Shown here in pieces: positions 42,505 to 51,950 of a stretch of 64,000 nt of DNA. The first letter of the stretch is position 1; each line of letters opens with the position of its first letter. The notes under the pieces are model-generated. The model had not been told where the DNA came from. It worked only from the letters and a program-made list of their open reading frames with translations, and did no database searches. The stretch spans positions 1 to 64,000 of the forward strand of contig JAHFRA010000006.1 in assembly GCA_023259035.1 (NCBI GenBank), in the 5' to 3' direction. This stretch comes from Gallionella sp. GTDB lineage: Bacteria > Pseudomonadota > Gammaproteobacteria > Burkholderiales > Gallionellaceae. The position numbers and the translations under genes are program-made.

Positions 42505-43421
42505 CTGCCCATCTCCACTTTATTCATGCGCTCGCGTATTGCATCGGGCGAAGCCATCTCGATCCCCAATGAGCGCGCAACTTGCTGGTTTACTCCGATA
42601 CTGAACGACGCAGGATATTGCGGCTCGGGTAGCTTTCCGCCACTTGCAAACGAAATGATTGTTTCAACAACCTGCGCGGCAAGCTGTTCGGGCGCGGAGA
42701 AGATGGCGCAAAGCGCACCGGCATTCACGTAGGCTTGCGAAATGCCGACCAGAGGTACTTTCTGCCGGTAGCTGGCCAGCAAAATATTGCGCACATTGCT
42801 GCTGCTGTAAATTTCGCTGTCGGGAATGACCAGCAGCACATCGCTGCTGGCCAGGATATTTTCCAGAGCGGCAAACAGGCTTTCGGTAGCGCTGACCGAC
42901 TTGACGTTGAGCGACATCCCACGTGGCAAACGGGGCAGAACGATGTGTGTATCCGGCGAATACAGCATGCCGACTATGCTGTGTTTGGGAAGGGCGACCT
43001 GTATAAAATGCATCTGCCGATCCCAGGGCTGATCGAGATAAATCGCCGATGCCGCTTTTGCCGAACGTTTTGCGGAAGACGTTTCGTGCAGCGTTTCATA
43101 AGCGGTTCTGGGGATCATCACGCTCAGTTGCGGCGTGCTGGAATCGGTTAAAGCAAACTCCGTCGCTTTCGCGCCGACGGCAATGATCAAATCGATTTTC
43201 GTGCTGCCGGAGGTGGGGGGTGCATCAGCCTGAGATTCAATAACCGTCACATCGGCGTTGTTTGCGGCAAGAGCCTTGTTGAATGCAGCCGAGAATTGCC
43301 GGTAAGGCGGCGTGTTGTCGCTCAACACCAGGCTGACATTGAGTGTTCCCGCCTGAACCAGGGTCGTCAGGAGCAGCGCGACTGCGCTCGATAACAAGCG
43401 GATGGCGAATTGCCGAAACAC
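42501..43421 (-). CDS. Periplasmic ABC substrate-binding-like protein (PF04392-type)
   Basis: Signal peptide; DLIIAVGAKATEFALTDSSTPQLSVMIPR...ILLASYRQKVPLVGISQAYVNAGALCAIFSAPEQLAAQ. Confidence 0.8.
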   Translation of the reverse strand: MFRQFAIRLLSSAVALLLTTLVQAGTLNVSLVLSDNTPPYRQFSAAFNKALAANNADVTVIESQADAPPTSGSTKIDLIIAVGAKATEFALTDSSTPQLSVMIPRTAYETLHETSSAKRSAKAASAIYLDQPWDRQMHFIQVALPKHSIVGMLYSPDTHIVLPRLPRGMSLNVKSVSATESLFAALENILASSDVLLVIPDSEIYSSSNVRNILLASYRQKVPLVGISQAYVNAGALCAIFSAPEQLAAQVVETIISFASGGKLPEPQYPASFSIGVNQQVARSLGIEMASPDAIRERMNKVEMGR

Positions 43422-43432
43422 GATGGCTAGCC

Positions 43433-45559
43433 CTATAACTCCAGCGTTGCGGTCAGGTAGGTGCGCCGCTTTTGAATGGCTGTAATGCTGTAGTCCAAAT
43501 GATGGTCACTCAGCGCGTTTTGCACTACCAGGGCGACTTCTCCTCCGCCCGTTTTTCCTTTTTTGCTTTGCCATGAACCGAAGCGTTGAGCGATTCGCAA
43601 GTCGAGATAGCGCGCCAACGGTTGCGGGGTTCCCGCATCCAGAGCCTTAACCTTGTCTGTATGGTAAAAACCCACCCCGAGTTGCATCCCGCCGGAGAAG
43701 TCATGCGAAAGCAACAAGCTGGCGCTATTCAGCGGTACGGTCTGGGAGTATTTGCGGGCGTAACTTAGCAGCGACGCATTGATCGATGCAACGGGAGAAA
43801 CACGCGACGGAACCGCGCCGGCAACCTGATGCCCATAATTCACGGTCAGCTTGCTGCCCGCTCCCAATGTGTAATTGAGCGTACCTTCCAGCCCGCTATA
43901 AAAAGCGTTGAAATCGCTCTTGAAGCTTTGCGGAGTGACGATTGAATTCGGGTCAGGGACGAGATCCAACCAGATGATGTCGCTGATCTGGTCATGAAAT
44001 GCCCTGACGTCAAGGGTCGAGCCTACATCGTCCAAACGCCCGATATAGCCGATTTCACGGGAAATCGCTTTTTCCGGACTCAACCCGCCAGCCGCCGAAA
44101 TTTTGTGCCAGGTATATTGTTTGGCTCCCACATTGTTTAACAGGGTATTTATATTCCCCAACTCCTCGATCATTTCAGGATTGCGGTAGGCGACCGAAAC
44201 ACTGGCACGCAATGTATTTCGTGGAGATAGATGGTAGTTATATGAGATGCGCGGCGAAACGCGTGCTTGCCCCAGCACATTTTTTTCACCCATCGCCCCA
44301 ATATTCACCAAGCTTGCCGGGGTAATGCGCCACTCGTCATGCGCGAATACGCGGTACTCCCGCCAATTTACCGATGGATACCGCAAATTGTTGGGGGAAT
44401 CCACCGCATCCTGACGCGCTCCGATTCCCCACACCACACGATTATCATGAGCAATGTTCAGCGTCTGCTGCAATTCAACATCGTGGCGGTGAATGACGGC
44501 ATTATCGGCAACCAGATAGCTCCCTGGAGCGGCCAGTGTCAAGGCTGCAGAACAGCTGGCATGAACTATAGAAACACAGGGCATACTGTATCGTTCGTCT
44601 TTGGAATTCCTGCCTATGTGGTAGTAACTGAGCTGGAGATCGTTATCTCCACCGAGCGTACGCAACCAGCTAAGCTGTTCAAAATCGGAACTGACTTTCT
44701 GGTCGCGCAATGTGGCAAAAATTCCGGAAGTAGACGGTGACGGAAACTGGTCTCCAAGCCCCCTTGAGGCGTTGCTGTATCCGAGCCGAACATCGAGAGT
44801 GTCTGTGCCGGTCGGTCGGTAGCTGATCTGTGTGTTGATCAACTGTGCGCGGCTGTTATCATTCAGCGGGAGATTTGCGGTAATTGCAACATTTGGATCA
44901 AAACCGGTATCGCCGCGCGAAGCCAGCGTTACCCGGTAATCCCAATTCTCTCCCACGCTGCCCAGGCGAGCCGAAACATCCGCGACACCCGCCTCTCCCA
45001 GTCTGGCTGAAACCTGTGTCCTGAAAATATCGGGGCGGCGCGTGAGAATATTGATCACGCCCTGCACGGAATTTGAACCGTGCGAAGCGGCGGAGGGACC
45101 GCGCACCACCTCGATCCGCTCTATATCGCCGATATCCAGAGGAAGTTCCGTCCAGTCCACTTGCCCGTATAGCGGCAGGTAAATCGAACGTCCATCGACC
45201 AGCACCTGCATTCTGCGCGCATAGCCGTCGGTAATGCCACGGTATGAAACGATGGGCGAATGCCCGTTTTCATATCCCACATACATCCCCGGCACCAACT
45301 TGAACACATCGGCAATGTTGCGTGCGCCGGTAGCCGTGATCATGTCGCGGTCGATGACTGTCATCGCATTGGGTGTTTCCGAAATGGGTTGCGACAAACG
45401 CGAGGCGCTGAGCACAACGGGCAGTTCCTGAAAATAATCCTGCTCGCTTGGGTAGTCGGCAGCCCAGACATTTACGCAGGCCATGACAGTCGATGAAACA
45501 GCTGCACATAGCCGACACAGCAGTTTTTTTGCTTTCAACATTTTCATTTCCTTCCCCAC
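43433..45559 (-). CDS. TonB-dependent receptor
   Basis: Signal peptide; plug ITATGARNIADVFKLVPGMYVGYENGHSPIVSYRGITDGYARRMQVLVDGRSIYLPLYGQVDWTELPLDIGDIERIEVVRGPSAASHGSNSVQGVINILTR. Confidence 0.95.
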   Translation of the reverse strand: MGKEMKMLKAKKLLCRLCAAVSSTVMACVNVWAADYPSEQDYFQELPVVLSASRLSQPISETPNAMTVIDRDMITATGARNIADVFKLVPGMYVGYENGHSPIVSYRGITDGYARRMQVLVDGRSIYLPLYGQVDWTELPLDIGDIERIEVVRGPSAASHGSNSVQGVINILTRRPDIFRTQVSARLGEAGVADVSARLGSVGENWDYRVTLASRGDTGFDPNVAITANLPLNDNSRAQLINTQISYRPTGTDTLDVRLGYSNASRGLGDQFPSPSTSGIFATLRDQKVSSDFEQLSWLRTLGGDNDLQLSYYHIGRNSKDERYSMPCVSIVHASCSAALTLAAPGSYLVADNAVIHRHDVELQQTLNIAHDNRVVWGIGARQDAVDSPNNLRYPSVNWREYRVFAHDEWRITPASLVNIGAMGEKNVLGQARVSPRISYNYHLSPRNTLRASVSVAYRNPEMIEELGNINTLLNNVGAKQYTWHKISAAGGLSPEKAISREIGYIGRLDDVGSTLDVRAFHDQISDIIWLDLVPDPNSIVTPQSFKSDFNAFYSGLEGTLNYTLGAGSKLTVNYGHQVAGAVPSRVSPVASINASLLSYARKYSQTVPLNSASLLLSHDFSGGMQLGVGFYHTDKVKALDAGTPQPLARYLDLRIAQRFGSWQSKKGKTGGGEVALVVQNALSDHHLDYSITAIQKRRTYLTATLEL

Positions 45560-45686
45560 GTCAAATCAAGCACCGTCCAACAACGGGGCCATTGTACAGG
45601 GGTCACGGTGACAGGAGCGTTTGCAGGCTCCATTTTGGCTGCTGCCAATAGTCGCAATTTGTGTTGGTCTTTCTCGTCTGCCCGGC

Positions 45687-46434
45687 TCACGAACACGTGC
45701 CTTCGCTCAAGTTTTTTTGCAGGCATTCGTTCAACGACCGCCGTTGCTTCCCGACCTGCTTGCACCTTGGCAAGCCGGCATGGTGCCCGATGCGCAACGG
45801 CGCGCCTTCTTTCGCAACGCTTTTCAAACCAAGCTTGCCGAGTATCCGGCCTTTGTGCATGCAGACCGTTTTGTCGCTGACAAAAAGTTGCCTGGCAATT
45901 TCGTTGAGGCTTTCTCCTTGCACGATCAGGCGCAAGACCTGCAACTCACGTTCCGGAAGAATAGGCCTACGAAGCGGCGACATAGGCCAGCCGCTCAGCC
46001 ATTTCCGGTTCGAGATATTTGCCCGTCTCAACAACTTTCCGGATCGCTTCAAGCAGGATTTTTGGCGAACAGTCCTTGCAGATGTAGCCGGACGCGCCCG
46101 CTTTCATGGCGCGCAACACCACCTCTGTTTCATTATGCATGCTGAGGACCAGAATACGCATATCGGGGTAGCGGCTCTTGATGCGGGCGATCAAATCCTC
46201 GCCGCTCATGCCGGGCATGGACATATCGAGCAACAGCAGGTCAACCTTGGTAGCGCGCAATGTCGCCAACAGTTCATCACCACTGGACGCTTCGGCAACC
46301 ACCTCGATGCCCGGCGATGACCCCAGGAATTGCACCAGCCCCGCACGAACCAATTCATGATCGTCAGTTATTAACAAGCGAATTTTCATATGCGCCACCT
46401 TCCTCTTCCTTGCAACAAAATAGGGGTAAGCCAA
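45687..46434 (-). pseudogene. LuxR/NarL-type response regulator, REC and HTH in different frames
   Basis: REC ORF 45967-46434 (KIRLLITDDHELVRAGLVQFLGSSPGIEVVAEAS...) stops after AYVAAS; HTH continues in another frame (RRPILPERELQVLRLIVQGESLNEIARQLFVSDKTVCMHKGRILGKLGLKSVA, 45687-46052). Confidence 0.65.
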
Positions 46435-46531
46435 ACTTCAAGACGCTATGTTGCCTCTAACAACACAAGCGCCGGATCATCTGCTGAATTCGTCTGCGGG
46501 CGCAGCAACGATGCGGCGAAGGATCACCGGT

Positions 46532-46966
46532 TCAAATCGGATTAAAGTCATACGGATAACTTTGCAATACCGGCTTCAACCTCATATCCTCGCCGCTGAT
46601 ATGCTCGATAAACCAATCCCGCAAAAATATGGGGTAATGCCCCATCGCGTATTCGCACCATGCTTCGTTCAACATGTCGCCCCCAACCAACTGGCTCAAT
46701 GTGGACTCAAGCTTCTTCAACAAATGCCGATGTGCCAGTTCGTGTTGCTCAAAATGGAAATTGAGCGTCCGCGCAAACCTGGCCTCGTTTGCAAAATGAG
46801 CCTGCGCACAGTTCTTGAGCGATTCGATCGCCCTCAACAAGGCGTGAATGTCATTTTTGTTAATCAGGTATTCAATGTTATTGATCATTCCTATCAGATT
46901 TTTATGTTCCAAATCCAGCACGGCATTTCCGACACTCAAATGATTTTTCCATATTAAGGCCATCAT
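46532..46966 (-). CDS. Bacteriohemerythrin
   Basis: IWKNHLSVGNAVLDLEHKNLIGMINNIEYL...HFANEARFARTLNFHFEQHELAHRHLLKKLE...LRDWFIEHISGEDMRLKP. Confidence 0.93.
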   Translation of the reverse strand: MMALIWKNHLSVGNAVLDLEHKNLIGMINNIEYLINKNDIHALLRAIESLKNCAQAHFANEARFARTLNFHFEQHELAHRHLLKKLESTLSQLVGGDMLNEAWCEYAMGHYPIFLRDWFIEHISGEDMRLKPVLQSYPYDFNPI

Positions 46967-47029
46967 TAATTCCTTGAGGTAATATTTTCGCGTCTTGATG
47001 AAACGCCGTATAGCTATAACCCATGCCGC

Positions 47030-47275
47030 CTACGGCTGTGCCATATGCTCGTCACCGCATCCCGTCCGTACCGGTTTGTCGTGCATGGGCAAGGTGGCTA
47101 CCCAGTGTTTAAACGCCGCCTCCAACGTATCAAACTGGGCGTCTATCTCTACCACTTGCCCGATTGTCAGCTGGCCAACCGCATAGCGGTTATTTTCCAG
47201 CTTGGCGACGCTGTGGTTGATATGCTCTTTGACTACCCTGCCTAATATTTTCCTGATTCGCATTATGTTCGCCAC
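47030..47275 (-). CDS. Small hypothetical protein between two hemerythrins
   Basis: 81-aa ORF, same strand, fits the gap: MANIMRIRKILGRVVKEHINHSVAKLENNRYAVGQLTIGQVVEID. Confidence 0.5.
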   Translation of the reverse strand: MANIMRIRKILGRVVKEHINHSVAKLENNRYAVGQLTIGQVVEIDAQFDTLEAAFKHWVATLPMHDKPVRTGCGDEHMAQP

Positions 47276-47303
47276 TCCCGATGTTGATTGAATCTGTTAA
47301 CGG

Positions 47304-47750
47304 TCAACAGCAACTACAGGCATCCGCTCCGTCAATCTTGAAGTCGTATGGGCGGGTTTGCAGCATTCGTTTCATCTGCATGTCTTCATCGGTGATGTGC
47401 CCGATCAGCCAATCCCGCAAAAACTGAGCGTAATGCTCCATTACGTATATGGCCGTTACGCCATCCTTCTCCACTTCATGTCTTGTAAGATTTATTTCTG
47501 CCAGAATGTTCTGATGATCGATCTGGTGTTTGACGAAAGGAATGTCGAGTGCAAGCGCGAACAGTTGCTCGTTCAAAAAATGGTGATTCATGCAGGCATT
47601 GAGCCGTTTGAGCGCGCGTGACACGGCAAAGTAGTCTCTCGCTTTAGTTACACAGTCAATATCCTGGGCCAATCCCATCAGTTTTTTATGATCGGAATCG
47701 AGAATTGCATTCCCGACACTCAATTGCCCTGTCCACACCAAGTCCATCAT
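47304..47750 (-). CDS. Bacteriohemerythrin
   Basis: VWTGQLSVGNAILDSDHKKLMGLAQDID...HHFLNEQLFALALDIPFVKHQIDHQNILAEI...LRDWLIGHITDEDMQMKR. Confidence 0.92.
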   Translation of the reverse strand: MMDLVWTGQLSVGNAILDSDHKKLMGLAQDIDCVTKARDYFAVSRALKRLNACMNHHFLNEQLFALALDIPFVKHQIDHQNILAEINLTRHEVEKDGVTAIYVMEHYAQFLRDWLIGHITDEDMQMKRMLQTRPYDFKIDGADACSCC

Positions 47751-47867
47751 GATTTTTTGTCCACTGTTATTACGACACGACGCATCGGGTCAATTCCACA
47801 TGAAACAGATCATCGTTCAGCTTGCCGAACAATACGAATATGGGTACTAAAACTTCTCCGCAACAGC

Positions 47868-48893
47868 TTAATTCCACGGCATCCTGAATCTAATCCCGGG
47901 AGTTTGATCCCAGCAAATATTAAATACCTTTTTCTGGGTTTCTGCCGGCAGATGCAAATAACCTGCTTCAAGATTTCTCTTGTCCCCCTTGTCGTAAGCC
48001 CACTCGAAAAATTCCAGGACTTTTTTGGCGTCCGCAGATTTGTGAACCAGAATAAAAGTGGCGCTGGTGATGGGCCAGGCTTCCTTGCCGGATTTGTTGA
48101 TCATGGGTTCACAGAAACATTTGGATGATTCGATGCCAATGGAAGCGGCCCTGAACGAGGCTTCAGATGGTTTGACGAAGCTGCCGTCGCGGTTTTTCAG
48201 CTGGGCGTAATTTATTTTATCTTGCATGGCGTAGGTATATTCCAGATAGCCGATGGAACCACTGACACTTTTTACATAAGAAGCCATCCCTCCGCTGCCG
48301 TGGGTGCCGATACCGGTTTTCCAGGGAACGGTATTGCCCACACCCATGCCAGACTTCCACTCCGGGCTGACTTGCGACAGGTAGGAGGTAAAAATCCGTG
48401 TCAGGCCGGAATCGTCGATACGATGCACCACATTGATTTCCAGGTCGGGCAGCTTCACGCTGTTATTGTCGGCGGCGATACGCGCATCGTTCCACTTGGC
48501 AATCTTGCCCATAAAAATATCGGCCAGCACCTTGCCTGAAAGTCTGAGCTGCCCCTCGGCGACACCCGCCAGATTAATCACGGGTACCACGCCACCAACC
48601 AAGGACGGAAACTGGATCAAGCCATTCTTTTCCAAGTCTTCCTGTGTCATTGGAATATCGGTGGCGCCGAACTCAACGGTGTTGTGCAGAATTTGCTCGA
48701 CGCCGTCACTGGACCCTGTGGGGTTGTAGTACACCCTGATGCCGGTCTCCATTTGGTAGTTATTGGCCCATCTCAGATAAGCCGTGGAGGGAAAGGTGGC
48801 GCCTGCGCCAATGATAAAATCTTCAGCCGGGGCGACATTTGCCACCGACAGCAAGACTGCCAGCCCAATACAGCGGGTCAGACGATTAACCAT
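47868..48893 (-). CDS. pstS: Phosphate ABC transporter substrate-binding protein PstS
   Basis: IIGAGATFPSTAYLRWANNYQMETGIRVYYNPTGSSDGVEQILHNTVEFGATDIPMTQEDL. Confidence 0.93.
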   Translation of the reverse strand: MVNRLTRCIGLAVLLSVANVAPAEDFIIGAGATFPSTAYLRWANNYQMETGIRVYYNPTGSSDGVEQILHNTVEFGATDIPMTQEDLEKNGLIQFPSLVGGVVPVINLAGVAEGQLRLSGKVLADIFMGKIAKWNDARIAADNNSVKLPDLEINVVHRIDDSGLTRIFTSYLSQVSPEWKSGMGVGNTVPWKTGIGTHGSGGMASYVKSVSGSIGYLEYTYAMQDKINYAQLKNRDGSFVKPSEASFRAASIGIESSKCFCEPMINKSGKEAWPITSATFILVHKSADAKKVLEFFEWAYDKGDKRNLEAGYLHLPAETQKKVFNICWDQTPGIRFRMPWN

Positions 48894-48954
48894 TTTCGTT
48901 CCCCATCAATCTACACATGGACGCGCACCATACGCACTATTTATCGATATTGGT

Positions 48955-48986
48955 ATAGGCCGAAATATCTAGATATTTCAGCCTAT
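48955..48986. promoter_or_regulatory. 32-bp near-perfect spacerless palindrome upstream of pstS
   Basis: ATAGGCCGAAATATCTAGATATTTCAGCCTAT: 15 of 16 symmetric pairs match. Confidence 0.7.
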
Positions 48987-49170
48987 TGACTTTAGGAGAT
49001 TGATCCGGGTCGGAACAATACAAACCAAGCGCAAAACAGGCTAGCCACTCCCGTGCAGCATAGCCTCAGCGGCAATTGCCGGGAACGGTGGCGAATTCCA
49101 ATATGCCTCTTGAACCGGTACGAGTTAAGATATGAACTGTTCAAATGATCAAGGGAATTGGAAAATCACC

Positions 49171-49710
49171 ATGACCAATCGCTACACCCGCACCGCCATC
49201 ACCCTGCACTGGACAATCGCCCTGCTGATCTTTGCCGCCTTTCCGCTTGGTGTGTATATGCACGACTTACCCCTGTCGCCGAACAAGCTCCAGCTATATA
49301 GCTATCACAAGTGGATTGGGGTCACCATTTTTCTGCTTGCCGTGCTGCGCATGGCGTGGCGTATCACGCATCGCCCGCCGCCGCTTCCGGGGATGCAACG
49401 CTGGGAGAAGATCGCGGCGCATGCCACGCACTACCTGTTGTATGTGCTGATATTCGCCATACCGTTAAGCGGTTGGTTGATGAGCTCCGCCAAGGGTGTC
49501 CAGACCGTGTGGTTCGGCGTGCTGCCGCTGCCCAACCTGGTTTCCAAAAGCAAGGAATTGGGGGAATTGCTCAAAGAGGTGCATGAAAGCCTGAATTTTC
49601 TCATGCTGGGCCTGGTATTTGCCCATGTCGGAGCCGCACTCAAACACCATTTCATCGAGCGCGACGATATACTGGCGCGCATGATTCCGTCCCTGAAGAG
49701 AACATCATGA
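49171..49710 (+). CDS. Cytochrome b561 family protein
   Basis: MTNRYTRTAITLHWTIALLIFAAFPLGVYMHDLPLSPNKLQLYSYHKWIGVTIF; conserved His residues. Confidence 0.93.
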   Translation: MTNRYTRTAITLHWTIALLIFAAFPLGVYMHDLPLSPNKLQLYSYHKWIGVTIFLLAVLRMAWRITHRPPPLPGMQRWEKIAAHATHYLLYVLIFAIPLSGWLMSSAKGVQTVWFGVLPLPNLVSKSKELGELLKEVHESLNFLMLGLVFAHVGAALKHHFIERDDILARMIPSLKRTS

Positions 49711-50264
49711 AACGTTTTCTGATTATTCCGCTGCTGCTCGCGGCCTTGCCGGCACCCGGCACAGAGTTCAACGTGCTTCGCCCGCAGCAAAGCAGCATTA
49801 CTTTTGTATCAAAACAAATGGGCGTGCCGGTGGAGGGCAGCTTCAAAAAGTTCACGGCACAGATCGCCGTGAACCCGGCCAAGCCGGAAGCCGGCACGGC
49901 GCGCATCGATATCGATCTGGGCAGCATCGACACCGGTAGCGCAGAAGCAGATGAAGAGGTTGCGGGCAAGGCATGGTTTGACAGCAAGAAATATCCTGCT
50001 GCCAGCTTCTCGTCCAGCGGTATCAGCAGCCTGGACAAGGGTCGTTACGAGGTGCTCGGCAAGATGTCCATCAAGGGAAAGACGCTGGACATCAAAGCCC
50101 CTTTCACGCTCAAACAGGAAGCTGATACACTGATCGTCGAGGGCCAGTTCCCGCTCAACAGGCTCGATTATGGCATCGGTTCCGGCGTCTGGTCAGACCC
50201 CAGCGTGGTAGCCGACGCAGTACAGATCCGCTTTCGTTTTGTCGTTGTTGCAGCAAAAAAGTAA
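49707..50264 (+). CDS. YceI family protein
   Basis: FNVLRPQQSSITFVSKQMGVPVEGSFKKFTAQIAVNPAKPEAGTARIDIDLGSIDTGS. Confidence 0.92.
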   Translation: MKRFLIIPLLLAALPAPGTEFNVLRPQQSSITFVSKQMGVPVEGSFKKFTAQIAVNPAKPEAGTARIDIDLGSIDTGSAEADEEVAGKAWFDSKKYPAASFSSSGISSLDKGRYEVLGKMSIKGKTLDIKAPFTLKQEADTLIVEGQFPLNRLDYGIGSGVWSDPSVVADAVQIRFRFVVVAAKK

Positions 50265-50305
50265 TTCCCATATTGTCCGTTAACCACCCTGAAGGGAGAA
50301 GCCCC

Positions 50306-50881
50306 ATGAATAAAAACTTTACGAGTATCGTCGCAATCGCCTTGACCGGTCTGCTCGCCGCGCCCGCGTTCGCTGCGGATAGCTATACCGTTGATCCCCG
50401 GCATACCTTTCCGATGTTCGAGGTCAACCACATGGGTTTCTCAACCCAACGCGGCCGCTTCAACCAGAGCAGCGGCAACATTACCCTCGACACCGCCGCG
50501 AAAAAAGGCAGCGTGGAACTTACCATTGCTACCGCATCCCTCGATATGGGGTTGGATAAATGGGACGAGCATCTGAAGTCCGAGGATTTTTTCAACGTCG
50601 CGCAATTCCCGACCATGCACTTCACTTCGGACAAACTGGTGTTCGACGGTGACAAGGTGGTGGCAGCCGAGGGCAGCTTTACCCTGCTCGGCGTGACCAA
50701 ACCGCTGACGCTCACCGTCTCCAATTTCCGCTGTGCGCCCCACCCGATGAACAAGAAACAAACCTGCGGCGCAGATATCACCGCCACCTTCAAACGCTCT
50801 GAATTCGGCATGACCAAGTACGTCCCGGGCGTGAGCGATGAAGTGAAAATCTCGACCCCGGTGGAAGCGGTAAAAGATTAA
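50306..50881 (+). CDS. YceI family periplasmic protein
   Basis: MNKNFTSIVAIALTGLLAAPAFAADSYTVDPRHTFPMFEVNHMGFSTQRGRFNQSSGNITLD. Confidence 0.93.
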   Translation: MNKNFTSIVAIALTGLLAAPAFAADSYTVDPRHTFPMFEVNHMGFSTQRGRFNQSSGNITLDTAAKKGSVELTIATASLDMGLDKWDEHLKSEDFFNVAQFPTMHFTSDKLVFDGDKVVAAEGSFTLLGVTKPLTLTVSNFRCAPHPMNKKQTCGADITATFKRSEFGMTKYVPGVSDEVKISTPVEAVKD

Positions 50882-50957
50882 TGGCCTGCTGATTCAACAG
50901 GTGTCCCCCTTGGCACGGAACAGCGTGCCCTGATGATTTTGTGAATAAAAAACGACG

Positions 50958-51500
50958 ATGAACTTGAAAGAAACCCGCATAGACTCGGCCTTGATGTATG
51001 AAGGCAGTTTCATGCAGGTACGCAAAGATAGCGTGCTTCTGCCCGATGGTGCGGTAAGCAGCCGCGAATACATCACTCACCCCGGTGCAGTGGCAGTGCT
51101 GGCAATATTAGATAACGGCAATCTGGTGATGGAGCGGCAGTACCGCTATGCGCCGCAACGCGAATTCATCGAATTGCCTGCCGGAAAAATAGATCACGGC
51201 GAGGATGCTCTGATCACCGCGCAACGCGAGTTACTGGAAGAAACCGGCTACGTGGCAGACGAATGGGCGCATCTGACCACGGTGTGGCCATGTATCGGTT
51301 ATGCCGACGAGCGCATGGAATATTTCCTGGCGCGTGGCCTCACCCATCAAGGCTCTCACCTCGACGACGGTGAATTTCTCGAAGTGTTCGAGCTGTCACT
51401 TGCCGAAGCGATAGAGTGGATCGGGCAAGGCAAAATCAACGACAGCAAGACTATCGTCGGACTGTTCTGGCTGGAGAAGACGCTCAAGGGGTGGGGATAA
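50958..51500 (+). CDS. NUDIX hydrolase, ADP-ribose pyrophosphatase-like
   Basis: LPAGKIDHGEDALITAQRELLEETGYVADEW. Confidence 0.92.
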   Translation: MNLKETRIDSALMYEGSFMQVRKDSVLLPDGAVSSREYITHPGAVAVLAILDNGNLVMERQYRYAPQREFIELPAGKIDHGEDALITAQRELLEETGYVADEWAHLTTVWPCIGYADERMEYFLARGLTHQGSHLDDGEFLEVFELSLAEAIEWIGQGKINDSKTIVGLFWLEKTLKGWG

Positions 51501-51602
51501 GGACGGTCGGGGCCAGAAGCCCGCATTGGATCGGGCTCTTGCCGAGTAAAGCACACCGTTTACCAACGAGGGAATCCGATTATATTTAAGTCAAATGAAG
51601 AA

Positions 51603-51866
51603 TTGTTTCAGGCCGTGAAAAACCTTGTCGGCTCGCTTGAGCGATGCGGGCATGGTTCGGAAGCCGGTGTCTTGAAGAACGGGCTGGCCTCGCTTAACGG
51701 CTTGACCGATGGGTGGGCGCTTTTGCTGGATGCTGTACGGGAGGTAGAGAGCAAGGCTGCATCCGTTTTTACCGATTCTGAAAAAGAAACCATCAGTAAA
51801 ATTCATGACGCTGTTTATCAAGCTGTCTATCGGCGTAAACGCAAGGCTTGGTGGAATTTTTGGTAG
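51603..51866 (+). CDS. Hypothetical small protein (start uncertain)
   Basis: 87-aa ORF; LFQAVKNLVGSLERCGHGSEAGVLKNGLASLNGLTDGWALLLDAVREVE. Confidence 0.55.
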   Translation: MFQAVKNLVGSLERCGHGSEAGVLKNGLASLNGLTDGWALLLDAVREVESKAASVFTDSEKETISKIHDAVYQAVYRRKRKAWWNFW

Positions 51867-51950
51867 GGTCACCGGCTGTCAAATTGTTGCGGGCTTGGCA
51901 CGTTACAACAAGACGAACCATGGATAAGTATCGCTTACAGGGAGCGCATC

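Noticed and set aside
46990-47040. Possible fifth copy of the hairpin family (TGATGAAAC...GCTATAACCC)
   Set aside because: Head and tail motifs are in conflicting orientations and the hairpin is missing; probably chance.
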